DNA of 64,000 nucleotides, taken from the NCBI RefSeq assembly GCF_028683135.1, contig NZ_JAJUBB010000003.1:248001-312000 (forward strand), in the 5' to 3' direction. Positions 53,561-62,646 of this stretch are shown in pieces. The position numbers were made by a program, and so were the translations under genes. The stretch is from Enterovibrio qingdaonensis. Its GTDB lineage: Bacteria > Pseudomonadota > Gammaproteobacteria > Enterobacterales > Vibrionaceae. A model generated the notes under the pieces. The model was not told the origin of the DNA and made no database searches. It saw only the letters and a list, made by a program, of their open reading frames with translations. Numbering within the stretch: the first letter of the stretch is position 1; every line of letters starts with the position of its first letter.

Positions 53561-54481
53561 TCAATGATGACTCTCGCCTTCAACGCCCCTAAGCATTAAC
53601 TGTGTCACTTCTTGGTAAACCCACTGAGTAAAAGGTGCGTTTCGGTCACGCTGATGGCAAAACAACGCGCACTCTCTGTGAAACGTGTCTTGTTCAAACT
53701 CAGCGGGAAGCGGGTACATCGTGAACTGCTCTGCAAGGTTAGCTTTGTTCTTTACGGACATCACGCCAATGGTATCACTCAAGCGAATCAGCTCTAACAT
53801 CATGCTCATGTCACTTGAGCGCACGTTGACGTTCTTTTCCAGCTTATATTTCTTTATTAGCATTTCGACTTTTGATGCTTCTACATACCCCGGTATCACA
53901 CTGACACACAGGGGGTACTTCAATATCTCCTGAAGTGATAACTCACGCATCGGGTGCCCTTCTCTTGTTACCAACATAAACTTGTCTGAAGGGAGTGTTT
54001 TTTGAGAAAGGTTTTTGTTGGTTTTCATCGGCAAATAACCAATGCCTAAACTCTGTTTATTCAGCTCTAAACTCAAAAGACTGTTTGTGTCCCAAGGGTG
54101 ACAGGTGACAGTGAGCTTTGGAGAACGGTGTGAAAGCTTCGCTAAAAGAGGTGCTGCAATCGGTGCCATTAATGTAGGAGGGAAAAACACCATTGCCTCC
54201 CCTTCCATTTGTTCAATTTCCCAGTTGTCAGCGTCAAAATAGAGTTGATCCAATTTATTTAAAATCGCAGGTAACTTTTCAGCGATTGCTAAGCACTTAG
54301 GTGTCGGCTCCAGCATGGTTTTGTTGCGCACAAACAGTTCATCGGAAAACTGTTCGCGTAACTTCTTCAACATCAAACTAACTGTTGGCTGGCTAATCTT
54401 TAGCTTTTTTGCTGCCGCTACCGTTTGTCGGGTTTCAAATAGCACCAGCAAGAGACGAAGTAGATTGTAATCTTTGCTCAT
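53561..54481 (-). CDS. LysR family transcriptional regulator
   Basis: The 306-residue protein has an N-terminal LysR helix-turn-helix (LLRLLLVLFETRQTVAAAKK, ISQPTVSLMLKKLREQFSDELFVR) and a C-terminal effector domain from about residue 90 (VFFPPTLMAPIAAPLLAKLS, SLGIGYLPMKT). It lies 37 bases downstream of the sulfatase maturase gene, and its N-terminal 75 residues are strongly conserved in type. It may control the sulfatase pair, but regulators of this type are usually divergent from their targets, so that is inference. Confidence 0.88.
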   Translation of the reverse strand: MSKDYNLLRLLLVLFETRQTVAAAKKLKISQPTVSLMLKKLREQFSDELFVRNKTMLEPTPKCLAIAEKLPAILNKLDQLYFDADNWEIEQMEGEAMVFFPPTLMAPIAAPLLAKLSHRSPKLTVTCHPWDTNSLLSLELNKQSLGIGYLPMKTNKNLSQKTLPSDKFMLVTREGHPMRELSLQEILKYPLCVSVIPGYVEASKVEMLIKKYKLEKNVNVRSSDMSMMLELIRLSDTIGVMSVKNKANLAEQFTMYPLPAEFEQDTFHRECALFCHQRDRNAPFTQWVYQEVTQLMLRGVEGESHH

Positions 54482-54518
54482 AATAGCGTGTAAATGGCTG
54501 ACATAAGGTCACTTTATC

Positions 54519-55661
54519 TTAAAAAAGCACATGATACTTAGGGGAATAGCCATTCTGCATTGCATCCACCATTTTTAGTAAGCGGGGTAATGCGTAAGTG
54601 AAAAACTGCTTGTACCCATCACAAAGCGCATTTAAGGCTTCGCCGCTTGATGTCTTATCCGTCCGATTCTTGGGGCAACCGCCATGACACAGAGGAAGAA
54701 AGTCACATTGCGAACAACAGTCGGGAAGGGTCTTTTTGCTCTCGCCAAATGCACGTTGTTGTTCACTTGATACCAATTGAGCGATTGGCGATTCATGTAC
54801 GTTCCCCAAACAATGATTTTCATACCCAAAATGGTCGCAACTGAAAACGTGACCATCCGCTTCCATCATCAACTGTTGACCACATTGTTCACTGTGGTGA
54901 CACATCTGACTGGCGTGCCCCATCAATACCATCAAACAGTTTTCAAAAAACTGGATATAAACGCTACCCACGTCCTTTTCGCACCATGCATCAAACACGT
55001 CACAAAGAAACAGACCCCATTGTTTGCCGGTCAAAGACCAATCGTAGTCTGAGCGTCTATCTAACTCATGGTCAATACAAGGTTGGAACTGCATATAGCC
55101 ACTGCCGTGCTCTTTTAAGAAACGGTAGATTTTTGCGCCATGGCGATATGTTCTGTTGTTAATGACAGTCAAAGTATTAAATTCAACATGATGCGCGTTT
55201 AAAAGCGCAATGCCGCGCAACGTTTTTTCGAAACTAGAACGACCCTTCCGATCAATCCGCGCTATGTCATTAAGCAACTGGGGACCATCAATACTCACTC
55301 CGACCATCACATCATGTTCTTTAAATAAGGACGCCCACTGGTGATTGATTAAGGTACCGTTGGTTTGGAAGGTATTGATGACTTGCCGTCCGCCCGCTAA
55401 CCGCCTCTGTTGTTCAAAAGCATGAAGATAGAAGGCTCGACCTCTTAATAAAGGTTCTCCTCCATGCCAAATAAAGTCGATATAGCGTGCGCTTGCAGGT
55501 TGGGAAGCCATATGGTTTGCGATTGCTGTATCTAAAATTTCGAGATCCATCGCTGTCGAACAACCGGCTGTATTTTCAAGGTAATAACAGTAACTGCAAT
55601 TTAGGTTGCAGGTCGCGCTGACAGGTTTTATCGACAAGCTATAAGGCACAGATGTAAGCAT
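54519..55661 (-). CDS. Anaerobic sulfatase maturase (radical SAM, SPASM)
   Basis: The 380-residue radical SAM enzyme oxidises a Ser or Cys of a partner sulfatase to formylglycine. The SAM-cluster motif is CNLNCSYCYY near residue 18, followed by FIWHGGEPLLRGRAFYL and FQTNGTLIN. The C-terminal SPASM-type region holds CSQCDFLPLCHGGCPKNR and other Cys residues for two further 4Fe-4S clusters. Its neighbour is a sulfatase with the serine motif this enzyme would modify. Resembles AslB/AtsB. It lies 75 bases downstream of the sulfatase gene. Confidence 0.93.
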   Translation of the reverse strand: MLTSVPYSLSIKPVSATCNLNCSYCYYLENTAGCSTAMDLEILDTAIANHMASQPASARYIDFIWHGGEPLLRGRAFYLHAFEQQRRLAGGRQVINTFQTNGTLINHQWASLFKEHDVMVGVSIDGPQLLNDIARIDRKGRSSFEKTLRGIALLNAHHVEFNTLTVINNRTYRHGAKIYRFLKEHGSGYMQFQPCIDHELDRRSDYDWSLTGKQWGLFLCDVFDAWCEKDVGSVYIQFFENCLMVLMGHASQMCHHSEQCGQQLMMEADGHVFSCDHFGYENHCLGNVHESPIAQLVSSEQQRAFGESKKTLPDCCSQCDFLPLCHGGCPKNRTDKTSSGEALNALCDGYKQFFTYALPRLLKMVDAMQNGYSPKYHVLF

Positions 55662-55694
55662 GGTTCACGGTTCCGGAATACAAGAAGGAAAGAG

Positions 55695-55726
55695 GCAAAA
55701 CATCGCGCTACGTTAGCAGCGCGATC
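55695..55726 (-). terminator. Hairpin between the sulfatase and maturase genes
   Basis: A perfect 8-bp stem ATCGCGCT/AGCGCGAT with an 8-base loop, followed on the minus strand by GTTTTG. It could partly end the sulfatase transcript and reduce maturase expression. Confidence 0.5.
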
Positions 55727-55737
55727 CACGTTTGGGG

Positions 55738-57288
55738 TTATTCGATGGTGTCGTTACCCATTCCCACTCCCGTCCCTTTTTGTGCAGGAGGATATTTCTT
55801 CAATGACTGCTGATACGTGTTTATCTCGCGATAGAAATAGGGAAGCACCCACGATTTTTGCTTCATCCAGTGATACCAACCCGTCGTATCTGGCGAGCGT
55901 TCATACGGGTCTGCCTTGATATTGACGAGCACACCAAAAGGCCACGTTTTTGCAGGCTCAGTCCACGTCGTTTTTGTACGTAAATGCACTTTCCATTCAT
56001 CAACACGCACTGCATTCAGATCTCTCTCGTTGTAAAAGAAAAACGCATGCCGATTGCTCTCTGCCCCCTTTTCCAACATGTCTAATTGGTTGTAACCATC
56101 AAGGTGTGCAACCCGTTTCGTTCCTTCTATTTCAACGCCATTAAGGAGATCTTGTTTAATGTTCGGTTCACCCGTTGCGGCCATCAATGTAGGAAGCCAA
56201 TCTTCCGCGGTCATTAAACCGTCCACATAGGTGCCTTTAGGAAGCGTCTGGGGCCAACTTACAAGCATCGGCACCCGGAAACCGCCATCCCACGTGGTGC
56301 CCTTTTGTCCACGGAAAGATGCCGCTCCCGCATCTGGCCAATGATCTGTGTTTACGCCATTGTCAGACGTAAACAAAACGATGGTGTTGTCTAACTCGCC
56401 GAGTTGCTCCAGCTTATCCAGCAAGACACCAACTTGGTCATCTAACTCAGTGAGCGCATCGTAATACGTCGACGTTTGGCTCGCTCCTTCGTATTCCTTA
56501 CGTACATGCGTGATAGTGTGCATTCTTGAAGGGTTAAACCACATAAAGTAAGGCTGGTCATCATTCCTTGCTTCATGGTCATCTAACCACTCAAGTGCAA
56601 AATCCAAAAACTCCTCATCAATCACCTTCATGCGTTCTTTGCCTAACGCACCTTTATCGGTGATTTGTTGTTTACCCACCACGCCAAATCGAGGGTCAAC
56701 AGTATCGTCATGCTGCTCCTGAGCAACAGAATGAATCACGTTTCGGGGAATGCCTACAAAATTGGGGTCTTTAGGAAACTCGGGCTGCTCAGGCATTTCC
56801 ATTACATTGAGGTGATAGAGAAACCCGTAATACTCATCAAAACCATGGACCGTCGGCAAATGACTGTTGTTATCACCAAGGTGAGATTTGCCAACATGTA
56901 CCGTTGCATAGCCTTTTTGTTTTAATAGCTCAGCAAGCGTCGGGGTTTCCTTTTTTAAACCCAGTTTCGACCCGGGCTGCCCCACTGATGTTAACCCGGA
57001 GCGGAAAGGATATTGCCCCGTTATAAACGCTGCACGCCCCGCCGTAGAACTGCTCTGCGCGTAATAATCGCTAACCATCACGCCCTGCTGAGCTATTCGG
57101 TCGATATTCGGCGTTTTAATTGCACCTAATCCACGGTGATATGCAGAAATATCCATCGGTGCAACGTCATCTAGCATGATGGTGACAATATTGGGTTCAT
57201 CTGCATTCGCCGATGACGTCGCCAACACCGTCGATGTCGCAATGGACAGTGCGAGTGCGCTTTTTACAAACTTATCAGGACTTCTCAT
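55738..57288 (-). CDS. Secreted serine-type sulfatase (AslA-like)
   Basis: The 516-residue enzyme has a signal peptide ending about residue 29 (STVLATSSANA). The sulfatase core has IVTIMLDDVAPMD with metal-binding Asp residues, and the formylglycine site reads Ser81-Thr-Ala-Gly-Arg85 (SSTAGRAAFITGQYP). This is the S-x-A-x-R form that needs the radical SAM maturase encoded next to it. A later metal segment is LFTSDNGVNTDHWPD, and HVGKSHLGDN holds the conserved Lys/His. The substrate is unknown; algal sulfated polysaccharides, choline sulfate or aryl sulfates are possible. It is the first gene of the pair with the maturase. Confidence 0.92.
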   Translation of the reverse strand: MRSPDKFVKSALALSIATSTVLATSSANADEPNIVTIMLDDVAPMDISAYHRGLGAIKTPNIDRIAQQGVMVSDYYAQSSSTAGRAAFITGQYPFRSGLTSVGQPGSKLGLKKETPTLAELLKQKGYATVHVGKSHLGDNNSHLPTVHGFDEYYGFLYHLNVMEMPEQPEFPKDPNFVGIPRNVIHSVAQEQHDDTVDPRFGVVGKQQITDKGALGKERMKVIDEEFLDFALEWLDDHEARNDDQPYFMWFNPSRMHTITHVRKEYEGASQTSTYYDALTELDDQVGVLLDKLEQLGELDNTIVLFTSDNGVNTDHWPDAGAASFRGQKGTTWDGGFRVPMLVSWPQTLPKGTYVDGLMTAEDWLPTLMAATGEPNIKQDLLNGVEIEGTKRVAHLDGYNQLDMLEKGAESNRHAFFFYNERDLNAVRVDEWKVHLRTKTTWTEPAKTWPFGVLVNIKADPYERSPDTTGWYHWMKQKSWVLPYFYREINTYQQSLKKYPPAQKGTGVGMGNDTIE

Positions 57289-57548
57289 TCAACTTCTCCG
57301 AGATAAAGACAGAGAAATTGTAAATAAAAGGCTTATCAGAAAGAGATATAGCGACTATTAGTATTTTAAATAGATGAGTACACACCGAATTTGCTTAACA
57401 TGCCATCAACCAGTGAGGTTACAAACTACTTACACCACACTTCGCCGCTAAAGTGTTGGTATTTTTATTGTTAATCGTCATTATTCGTTCACAGCCACGT
57501 TAGATGGCAGTCGTACCAATACGCACTTAGTCACATTGAGATGTTTGC

Positions 57549-57977
57549 ATGCCACGCTTTATTCTAGCTATATTAATTCCCTTATTATTTTTGGCTCAGC
57601 CTGTCCTGGCCAATTCCCTGTTTTCAGACAAAACGCTCGCGTCGCACAAAGCATTCTACGAGCAGCTCGTTGTTTCACATTGCTCTCTTTCTGAGTCTTC
57701 TCCGTCGCTATCAAACAACACGATTAACAAAGTGGCTGAAGCTCTCGCGCAAGCCGAAAAAATGGATAAGGACATAAAACTGGAGAAAGGTTTGCTCGAA
57801 CAGATGCAAAAGATGCTGCCGCGCTTTATCGATTGTGACCGTGTTGACGCGTCCCCACTTGAAGACGTTATGGATGGCATTCTCGCGTTTCTGGGTGTTA
57901 ATAGGCAGATCCCAAGCGTAGAACGACGCACCTATATCCAATATGCAATGAAGTTATCAGAGATAGAAAATAAGTAA
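57549..57977 (+). CDS. Small secreted protein, unknown function
   Basis: The 142-residue protein has a signal peptide (MPRFILAILIPLLFLAQPVLA) and a mature helical domain with two Cys residues (HCSLS and FIDCDR), which may form a disulfide. No family is recognised. The gene stands alone and is divergent from the sulfatase gene; a terminator follows. It may be a periplasmic protein; nothing links it functionally to its neighbours. Confidence 0.65.
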   Translation: MPRFILAILIPLLFLAQPVLANSLFSDKTLASHKAFYEQLVVSHCSLSESSPSLSNNTINKVAEALAQAEKMDKDIKLEKGLLEQMQKMLPRFIDCDRVDASPLEDVMDGILAFLGVNRQIPSVERRTYIQYAMKLSEIENK

Positions 57978-58002
57978 TCTGAAAAAAAGTAAACCAAATA
58001 GA

Positions 58003-58084
58003 AGCATTGCACGTAGTGATATTTCGATGTTGCAATGCTGTAGCTTGAGGCCTCTGGCGTGTCCCAACGAGGCCTCTTTTTTTA
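58003..58084 (+). terminator. Two hairpins, the second a strong terminator
   Basis: The first hairpin pairs AGCATTGCA (58003-58011) with TGCAATGCT (58031-58039). The second pairs GAGGCCTC (58047-58054) with GAGGCCTC (58069-58076) and is followed by seven T. Together they end the small secreted-protein transcript. Confidence 0.8.
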
Positions 58085-58094
58085 CACTGTTAAA

Positions 58095-59306
58095 TCACTT
58101 AAGACCCATGCAGTTGGCGTAAAACGTTGTAGTAGCAGGCCAATCTGAAAACACTCCAACAACGCCGACATTTCTCGCCAACACATCAAGCAAAACGAAC
58201 GCATCACCATCATTATTTATTGCTTTATTTACAGATTGATAATACCACCCACCGCCGCCACTTAGCGGCCCAGAACGTTCAAATGTCCAAGTAATGACTT
58301 CCAAACCCGCCTCTTTCGCGAATGTCGCATATTCCGAAGGTACAATTTGGTCGTCTTGATTTAAGGTCACGAGTGCAAACATCGGAGGCGCAATAAATCC
58401 AACGCCCAACGCCTTCAACGCCTGCATGTCTTCTAACGACGCACGCCATGTCTTGTTCTTGTACATCCTTGAATCCAAATACACGGCTTGTTTGCCAAAG
58501 TCAGGCTCTGCGTCTATCCAATACTTCACATCATCAATATTGAAAGATTGCAGATATACATCATCGCCCTTTACGCCAGCCTTTTTGTATTCATCGATAA
58601 GTGCTTGCGCATAGTCTTGCTGGCTATAACCATCAAATGGCATGTCGACTTTGGGAGCTTTAAGCTCGGGCGTCATTTTCACACCCAGCGATTTAAAAAG
58701 TTGAATGCTCTCAGCGTGTGTCATCAACGTCCCTTTAGAGCCATATAACTCTGTGCGCCAATCCGGTGTGCCTTTCATGTATGCTTCTGGCGTTGTTGCC
58801 ATTGCATTTGCACCGTCCATTTTTCCGCTAAGCTGCTTAAATTCAGCCAGTGTAAAGTCACTTGTCCGACACTCAACCTTCGCTTTCTCGCCTTTTTGTG
58901 GATTGGCGGGCGTGAATGGAACCGAGCACTTTTTAGCTAGTTCAGGATGAGCCAGCACATCCGTTGTTGTATGTAGGTCATTTTGAGAATGACGGCACAC
59001 CAGTACTTTATCTTTTGTGAAGGTGACATCGCACTCAACAATCCCGGCTCCCATTTGTACTGCAGCCATGTATGACTCTTTGGTGTGTTCTGGGAACATC
59101 AAAGCCGCGCCACGATGACCGATGGAGAAATTGCTTTTCTCAGGCTTATTGTTCAGGCAGGTTTCAAGCTTTTCCTTTAAAGGACTCTCATTCATGTCGG
59201 CGACAAGAAAAGCTGGCCTCGGACCTAAAGAGACCTCGGCTTCAAGAGCGGTTACGTCCGAGACGAAAAAAACGGGTAATACGATGCTAATAAGGGGTGG
59301 TTTCAT
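58095..59306 (-). CDS. Secreted glycerophosphodiester phosphodiesterase
   Basis: The protein of about 403 residues should hydrolyse glycerophosphodiesters to glycerol-3-phosphate and an alcohol. A signal peptide ([20 protein letters not shown]) is followed by a TIM-barrel domain with [20 protein letters not shown], the metal and catalytic stretch [26 protein letters not shown] and [11 protein letters not shown]. Unusually long loops of the large secreted type separate these motifs. The start at 59306 follows AAGGAAC; the longer frame to 59381 does not resemble the family. It is transcribed alone, away from hutC. Confidence 0.87.
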   Translation of the reverse strand: MKPPLISIVLPVFFVSDVTALEAEVSLGPRPAFLVADMNESPLKEKLETCLNNKPEKSNFSIGHRGAALMFPEHTKESYMAAVQMGAGIVECDVTFTKDKVLVCRHSQNDLHTTTDVLAHPELAKKCSVPFTPANPQKGEKAKVECRTSDFTLAEFKQLSGKMDGANAMATTPEAYMKGTPDWRTELYGSKGTLMTHAESIQLFKSLGVKMTPELKAPKVDMPFDGYSQQDYAQALIDEYKKAGVKGDDVYLQSFNIDDVKYWIDAEPDFGKQAVYLDSRMYKNKTWRASLEDMQALKALGVGFIAPPMFALVTLNQDDQIVPSEYATFAKEAGLEVITWTFERSGPLSGGGGWYYQSVNKAINNDGDAFVLLDVLARNVGVVGVFSDWPATTTFYANCMGLK

Positions 59307-59574
59307 TTTAAGTTCCTTTAAACCGTTCAAAGAATCGATGTAGGAACGCGTTTCATTCCTTTGAAATCCTGATCTTTTCATAGCTAGCTTCTATTTTAGG
59401 AGACCTTGCGAGTAGTAGTTCTGACAAAGCAGGTGTTCTCACTATTGCGTTATAAGGCTACATAACAAGCCACTCACGTAAACCTCGCCTTCTATCGAAG
59501 TACGTTGCGGGTATTCCTCTCTTCGCCTTTAAGCGTTGCGAACACTTGATTAATCCTCTCCGTTATCTCATAGT

Positions 59575-59590
59575 AATTGTATACACAATT
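59575..59590. promoter_or_regulatory. Candidate HutC operator upstream of hutC
   Basis: AATTGTATACACAATT has 6-base arms around ATAC and resembles the TTGTA-TACAA HutC site. It lies 22 bases before the hutC start, suggesting autoregulation. Confidence 0.6.
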
Positions 59591-59611
59591 AAATGACTAT
59601 GTTGGCTATCC

Positions 59612-60316
59612 ATGTCTAGTGCGCCTCGTTTCAAGCAAATTAAGCAGTTCCTCGAGCAAAACATCTCGTCGGGTGAATGGTCCGTTGGCACCCGCATACC
59701 GACAGAAGCAGAATTGTGTGAGCAGTTTTCCGTTAGCCGAATGACGGTGAATAAAGCGGTTCGAGATCTCGTGAATGATGGCTGGCTAGAGCGAACGCCG
59801 CGTCTTGGCACGTTTGTGTGCCAACGAAAAGCGGAAAGCCCTCTTATGGATATCCGAAACATCGCAGATGAAATTCGGTCTCGCGGGCAAACCTACCACA
59901 GTGAAATTATCAACTTATCGCGTATCACTGCGTCTGAGGATGTAGCGATGCGGCTAGGTATCATGCTTGGCAGTGAGGTATTCTGGAGTGAAATTGTCCA
60001 TTATGCCGATAGCCTGCCCGTCCAAGTAGAATGCCGATGGGTTAGCCCGAAACATGCGCCTAACTATGAAGAGCAGGATTTTTCTCAAATAACCCCTAAT
60101 CAATATCTCGTTGAAACCTGTCCACTAAGCACCATAGAGCATACGGTTGAAGCCATATTGCCTCCGCGCGCTATCGCCAATTTATTGCAAATAGACACGG
60201 CTCAACCTTGTTTATTGCTCCACCGAAGAACATGGAGTAATGATCAACTCGTCAGTACTGCTTTACTCTATCATCCCGGAAATAGATACAAACTAAGCGC
60301 TACCGCACACCTTTAA
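59612..60316 (+). CDS. hutC: Histidine utilisation repressor
   Basis: The 234-residue GntR-family protein has a winged helix (GTRIPTEAELCEQFSVSRMT, VNKAVRDLVNDGWLERTPRLGTF) and a C-terminal UTRA ligand domain (EVFWSEIVHYADSLPVQVECRWV, LLHRRTWSNDQLVSTALLYHPG). This length and the hut neighbours identify HutC, which represses the hut operon until urocanate binds. Candidate palindromic operators lie both upstream of this gene and upstream of hutI. Confidence 0.93.
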   Translation: MSSAPRFKQIKQFLEQNISSGEWSVGTRIPTEAELCEQFSVSRMTVNKAVRDLVNDGWLERTPRLGTFVCQRKAESPLMDIRNIADEIRSRGQTYHSEIINLSRITASEDVAMRLGIMLGSEVFWSEIVHYADSLPVQVECRWVSPKHAPNYEEQDFSQITPNQYLVETCPLSTIEHTVEAILPPRAIANLLQIDTAQPCLLLHRRTWSNDQLVSTALLYHPGNRYKLSATAHL

Positions 60317-60404
60317 ATATCTGCCCTTCAGGCCTTTGTCCGTCATAATTTACACTTTTGTGTTTAATTATTAAGCGTTACTTTTTTGCATCTCACACCT
60401 TATT

Positions 60405-60426
60405 TGTCTATACATTTGTATAGACA
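60405..60426. promoter_or_regulatory. Candidate HutC operator upstream of hutI
   Basis: A perfect 9-base inverted repeat TGTCTATAC/GTATAGACA with a four-base spacer, ending 20 bases before the hutI start. Its core matches the palindrome upstream of hutC in type. Confidence 0.6.
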
Positions 60427-60446
60427 TTTGATTTTGGGGGTGATCG

Positions 60447-61658
60447 ATGAAACGGATATTCAAAGACTGCCAATTAGTGACAGCGGAAGGTAGCGTGTCT
60501 CAAGACAGCGGCTATGACGTTCAACACAACATGATGGTTGCAGTTGAAAACGGCATTATATCTGCCATTGGCAAAAACCTACCGACTGAAGGGTTTGAGA
60601 CTGTCTCGTTAGAGAATCGACTCCTCACTCCCGGGCTCATTGACAGCCACACCCACTTAATCTTTGCTGGCGACCGCGCCAAAGAAGTGGAGCAACGACT
60701 CAATGGTGTGTCATATCAACATATCCTTGAAAGCGGCGGCGGAATTCTCTCCACAGTGCAATCAACCAGACAGGCGAGTGAGGCTGAGCTACTCGCGTTG
60801 GCCATACCCAGAGCTAAGGCCCTCATACGTGACGGCGTAACCACTCTCGAAATAAAAAGTGGCTATGGATTAACGCTAAAAGATGAAATAAAAATGCTGC
60901 GGGTCGCTAAATCTCTCCAAGAACGGCTTCCAATAAACATCATAACCACATTGCTTGCCGCCCATACTCTCCCTGCTGAATTCAAACACGCTCCCGAAGA
61001 CTACATAGATTTAATATGCAACGAGATAATTCCAGAAGTGTCAGAGCTCGGCCTTGCTGATGCTGTCGATGTATTCTGCGAACACGTTGGATTCTCAAGA
61101 ACACAGATGGAGCGCGTATTTGATGCAGCCCTATCCCATGGCTTAGCAATAAAAGGTCACACCGAGCAATTATCCGACTTGGGAGGAAGCGAATGTGCTG
61201 CCAACATGGGCGCGTTGTCAGTAGACCATATCGAATACATCAATTTAAAAAGCATTGAAGCCCTTGCGGCGAATGGCACTATCGCCACTTTGCTCCCGGG
61301 TGCTTTCTATTTCCTGAAAGAGTCCCAAAAGCCTCCCGTCAACCTTCTTCGAAAGCATTGTATACCGATGGCAATTGCAACCGACCTCAACCCTGGCACG
61401 TCACCTTTTGCCAGCCTGACACTGATGATGAACATGGCATCGACATTATTTGGCCTTACGACAAAAGAAACACTTTACGGCGTCACTAACCATGCAGCGA
61501 AAGCGCTCGGCTTAAAGCAAAAAGGCCAAATTAAAGTCGGCTTCGATGCTGACTTTTCGGTGTGGGATCTGACCGCCCCCTCTCAACTGAGTTACTTAAT
61601 TGGCCTCTCTCCGCTTCATTCCCGTTACTTAAAAGGAGAGCTTGCTAATGACGCTTGA
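60447..61658 (+). CDS. hutI: Imidazolonepropionase
   Basis: The 403-residue zinc-dependent amidohydrolase opens imidazolonepropionate to N-formimino-glutamate, the third step of histidine degradation. Motifs are PGLIDSHTHLIFAGDRAKE (HxH metal site), GGGILSTVQSTR, IKSGYGLTLKDEIKML, HGLAIKGHTEQL and ATDLNPGTSP with the conserved Asp. A GGGGG ribosome site precedes the ATG. It overlaps hutG by 11 bases. No hutH was seen in the window. Confidence 0.95.
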   Translation: MKRIFKDCQLVTAEGSVSQDSGYDVQHNMMVAVENGIISAIGKNLPTEGFETVSLENRLLTPGLIDSHTHLIFAGDRAKEVEQRLNGVSYQHILESGGGILSTVQSTRQASEAELLALAIPRAKALIRDGVTTLEIKSGYGLTLKDEIKMLRVAKSLQERLPINIITTLLAAHTLPAEFKHAPEDYIDLICNEIIPEVSELGLADAVDVFCEHVGFSRTQMERVFDAALSHGLAIKGHTEQLSDLGGSECAANMGALSVDHIEYINLKSIEALAANGTIATLLPGAFYFLKESQKPPVNLLRKHCIPMAIATDLNPGTSPFASLTLMMNMASTLFGLTTKETLYGVTNHAAKALGLKQKGQIKVGFDADFSVWDLTAPSQLSYLIGLSPLHSRYLKGELANDA

Positions 61659-62631
61659 TAAAGCTTGGGAAGGCAGAATCGACGAAGAAGATGGCGATGC
61701 AGGTCGTCGACTCCACCAAGCTGTGCAAGATGCAGATAATGCAAAAGAGCCCGGTATTATGCTGATTGGCTTTGCATGTGATGAAGGCGTGTCGAGAAAC
61801 AAAGGGCGAGTGGGAGCGTATGCCGGTCCTGACAAGATTCGAAAGGCATTAGCCAATCTACCTTGGCAAGAACACATGCCCGTTTACGATTATGGCAATA
61901 TTTGTTGTGATGACCACGATTTAGCGAAGGCACAAAAGCAACTCGCTGACACCATTAGCGAGGCAATGAGGCAAAAGCACACTCCCATTATTCTGGGTGG
62001 CGGTCATGAAGTTGCCTGGGGCTCCTTTCAAGGATTGGCTAATCACTACATCCAGAAAAACTGCGGCACTCCGTCGATCGGCGTCATCAATTTTGATGCG
62101 CATTTTGATTTGCGTACGCCCTACAATGAAAGCCTTCACGGCAGCTCTGGCACCCCTTTCAGCCAAATTGCTGAGTTCTGCAAAAGCCGCCAATGGCCAT
62201 TCCACTATGCCTGTTTAGGCGTTAGCAGAAGCAGCAATACACAAGCCCTATTTAATAGAGCTAGCGCGCTGTCTGTTCTCGCCATCGAAGACGTTGAAAT
62301 GATTACCGAAGGCCGCACTGTAGTCAGAGATAAGCTTCGCTCGTTCATCAATCAAGTCGACGTCATATACCTAACAATTGACCTAGATGTCCTTCCTGCT
62401 TCTGCGGCACCTGGCGTAAGTGCTCCCGCCGCACACGGCGTTGACTACCCCACCATAGAGTGGCTCGTGCGAGACATTTTGAAAGCCAGATGCGAAGACG
62501 GAACCCACAAATTGAGGATCGCTGACATCGCTGAACTAAACCCTCGCTTCGACATAGACGACCAAACTGCGCGTATAGCGGCACGTTTGGTCTGGACGCT
62601 AATGGAAAAAGCCGAACACCTCGCCAAGTGA
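61648..62631 (+). CDS. hutG: Formimidoylglutamase
   Basis: The 327-residue enzyme hydrolyses formimino-glutamate to glutamate and formamide. It is a ureohydrolase-family protein with manganese motifs GGGHEVAWGSF, NFDAHFDLRTP and LTIDLDVLPASAAPGVSAPA. The ATG at 61648 follows AAAGGAGA at eight bases and lies within the end of hutI. This route yields glutamate directly and matches the four-enzyme pathway. Confidence 0.95.
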   Translation: MTLDKAWEGRIDEEDGDAGRRLHQAVQDADNAKEPGIMLIGFACDEGVSRNKGRVGAYAGPDKIRKALANLPWQEHMPVYDYGNICCDDHDLAKAQKQLADTISEAMRQKHTPIILGGGHEVAWGSFQGLANHYIQKNCGTPSIGVINFDAHFDLRTPYNESLHGSSGTPFSQIAEFCKSRQWPFHYACLGVSRSSNTQALFNRASALSVLAIEDVEMITEGRTVVRDKLRSFINQVDVIYLTIDLDVLPASAAPGVSAPAAHGVDYPTIEWLVRDILKARCEDGTHKLRIADIAELNPRFDIDDQTARIAARLVWTLMEKAEHLAK

Positions 62632-62646
62632 ACAAGGAGTATAACC

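Noticed and set aside
53356-53583. Two overlapping minus-strand reading frames of 62-75 codons between thrS and lysR
   Set aside because: Both begin at TTG with poor ribosome sites, one overlaps the lysR end, and neither has a recognisable composition or motif.
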